Of a DNA stretch of 6,679 bases, positions 5,914 to 6,679 are shown piece after piece (position 1 is the stretch's first letter; the number at the start of each line of letters is the position of its first letter). The position numbers and the translations under genes are program-made. The notes beneath the pieces are model-generated. The model searched no databases. It worked only from the letters and a program-made list of their open reading frames with translations, and had not been told where the DNA came from. This stretch comes from DATGQT01 sp033720695 (GTDB lineage: Bacteria > Bacteroidota > Rhodothermia > Rhodothermales > Rubricoccaceae), in contig JAWWCA010000198.1 of assembly GCA_033720695.1 (NCBI GenBank), forward strand, positions 1 through 6,679, in the 5' to 3' direction.

Positions 5914-6679
5914 GTGCACACCCCCGACGGCAACGACGTCCCCCACTCCCCAGGTGCCCCGGCGACGGGCTCCTACGCGGCCCGTCCGGATCCTGCCATC
6001 GACGAGGCGGTGTACGTCGACCTTGAGACGGTCGACCCCAGCCCGCGGCCGGCCGTCGGCGAGGTCTTCGTCGAGGCCCCCCTGGTCGTGGCCGAGGAGA
6101 TCGACGGGTCCGCTCCCGGCGGCGATGGGTCCTCTGGGGGCGCTACTGCACCGGACGTCGGGTTCAGCAAGAGCGAGGGGTTCAAAATTGGATTCGACGA
6201 TGCGCCGGCAGGGGGCATCGTTCCTCTGCCTCCGCGCCGCCTCCCCGCACTCCCTGGCGCCGGGGTGGAGGCCGCGGCACCAACTCCGCTCCAGCCGCGC
6301 TACGCGTTTCGCGACCGGGCCGAGGTGCTGTTCCGATACCGCCGCCTGGTCGCAGGGGTCGTCGTCGCCTGCGTCCTGGGTGCGTTGCTCTACGGGCTCT
6401 TCGCCCCGCGGCAGTACGCTGCCTCGAGCGTCCTCCTGATCAGCACGTCGCGCCCGGCCGGGGCGCAGGAGGCCCTGGTGGGCGACTTCATCGACGTGCC
6501 CGGGATGGGGGAGGCGAACGCGCCCTGGTGGGTCGTCGGCTGCGTCGGCCTCGCGTTTCTCCTCGCGGGCCTGATGGTCGGCGTGAGCGGCGTGCGCGGG
6601 ATCCTGCACCGGCGCCGGCGCGCGGCGCCCGCGCGCGACCGCCGCGACGGGCCGTGGATGCGCGACTACCCGTGGACGC
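5914..6679 (+). CDS. Wzz-like polysaccharide chain-length/co-polymerase protein, compact form (runs off the window end)
   Basis: An open frame of 255 codons runs from GTG 5914 without a stop to the window edge. Residues 1-129 are Pro-, Gly-, Ala- and acid-rich, probably disordered and cytoplasmic. A basic RYRR at 141-144 precedes a first membrane helix at about 146-163, followed by PRQYAASSVLLIS. This layout, a helix then a Y-A-S-S strand, is the N-terminal signature of Wzz/PCP proteins (PF02706), which span the inner membrane and set polysaccharide chain length or help export. A second helix lies at about 206-226, then a basic tail (HRRRR at 232-236). Both ends would be cytoplasmic, as in Wzz. 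The odd point is the periplasmic loop, only about 40 residues instead of the hundreds usual in this family, without the common Pro-rich motif before the second helix. The frame is open back to the queA stop but has no earlier ATG, GTG or TTG, and the first in-frame ATG is codon 198, so a GTG start is needed. A tyrosine-kinase domain could follow outside the window. It may also be a deleted or unrelated two-helix protein. Confidence 0.65.
   Translation, partial: MHTPDGNDVPHSPGAPATGSYAARPDPAIDEAVYVDLETVDPSPRPAVGEVFVEAPLVVAEEIDGSAPGGDGSSGGATAPDVGFSKSEGFKIGFDDAPAGGIVPLPPRRLPALPGAGVEAAAPTPLQPRYAFRDRAEVLFRYRRLVAGVVVACVLGALLYGLFAPRQYAASSVLLISTSRPAGAQEALVGDFIDVPGMGEANAPWWVVGCVGLAFLLAGLMVGVSGVRGILHRRRRAAPARDRRDGPWMRDYPWT

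Noticed and set aside
5693..6439. Plus-strand frame of 248 codons overlapping the end of queA
   Set aside because: Its translation is Ser/Arg/Pro/Thr-rich and featureless, and it overlaps both queA and the frame that encodes the Wzz-like helix and strand.
4669..6609. Minus-strand frame of 646 codons across queA and the Wzz-like gene
   Set aside because: It spans two genes and the gap between them in antisense, has low-complexity composition and no recognisable domain; it is a compositional artefact.

Overview
This is a high-GC bacterial segment in which most real codons end in G or C. It carries five protein-coding genes: three complete housekeeping-type genes in the middle and one incomplete gene at each edge. 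None of the starts has a clear Shine-Dalgarno sequence. The starts used are ATG three times, TTG once and GTG once. High GC, no Shine-Dalgarno and the mix of families would fit a high-GC Rhodothermota/Bacteroidota-type marine bacterium. That placement is inference and no marker in the window proves it.

Layout. Positions 1-564 (minus strand) hold the first 188 codons of a DUF354-family protein, a glycosyltransferase-like family often found in surface-polysaccharide loci; the rest lies before the window. Positions 565-1119 are a divergent intergenic region with no recognisable gene. It is visibly more A/T-rich and less codon-like than its surroundings and contains several short inverted repeats. 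Positions 1120-3768 (+) are ppdK, pyruvate phosphate dikinase, complete with catalytic His and Cys. Positions 3881-4675 (+) encode a small M48-family zinc metalloprotease predicted to be a lipoprotein. Positions 4729-5772 (+) are queA, the tRNA ribosyltransferase-isomerase of queuosine synthesis. Positions 5914 to the window end (+) are an open reading frame with a GTG start. It looks like a Wzz-type polysaccharide chain-length/co-polymerase protein with a long disordered cytoplasmic N-terminus and an unusually short periplasmic loop.

How they fit together. ppdK, the M48 gene, queA and the Wzz-like gene all point the same way, with gaps of about 112, 53 and 141 bases, so some could be co-transcribed. 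The first three serve unrelated tasks: central carbon metabolism, envelope protein quality control and tRNA modification. The two edge genes both suggest cell-surface polysaccharide synthesis, so the window may be a housekeeping block lying between, or next to, polysaccharide genes. The least ordinary items are the compact Wzz-like protein and the TTG-started DUF354 gene. No mobile element, CRISPR array, tRNA or rRNA was seen, and no clearly new defence or catalytic system.
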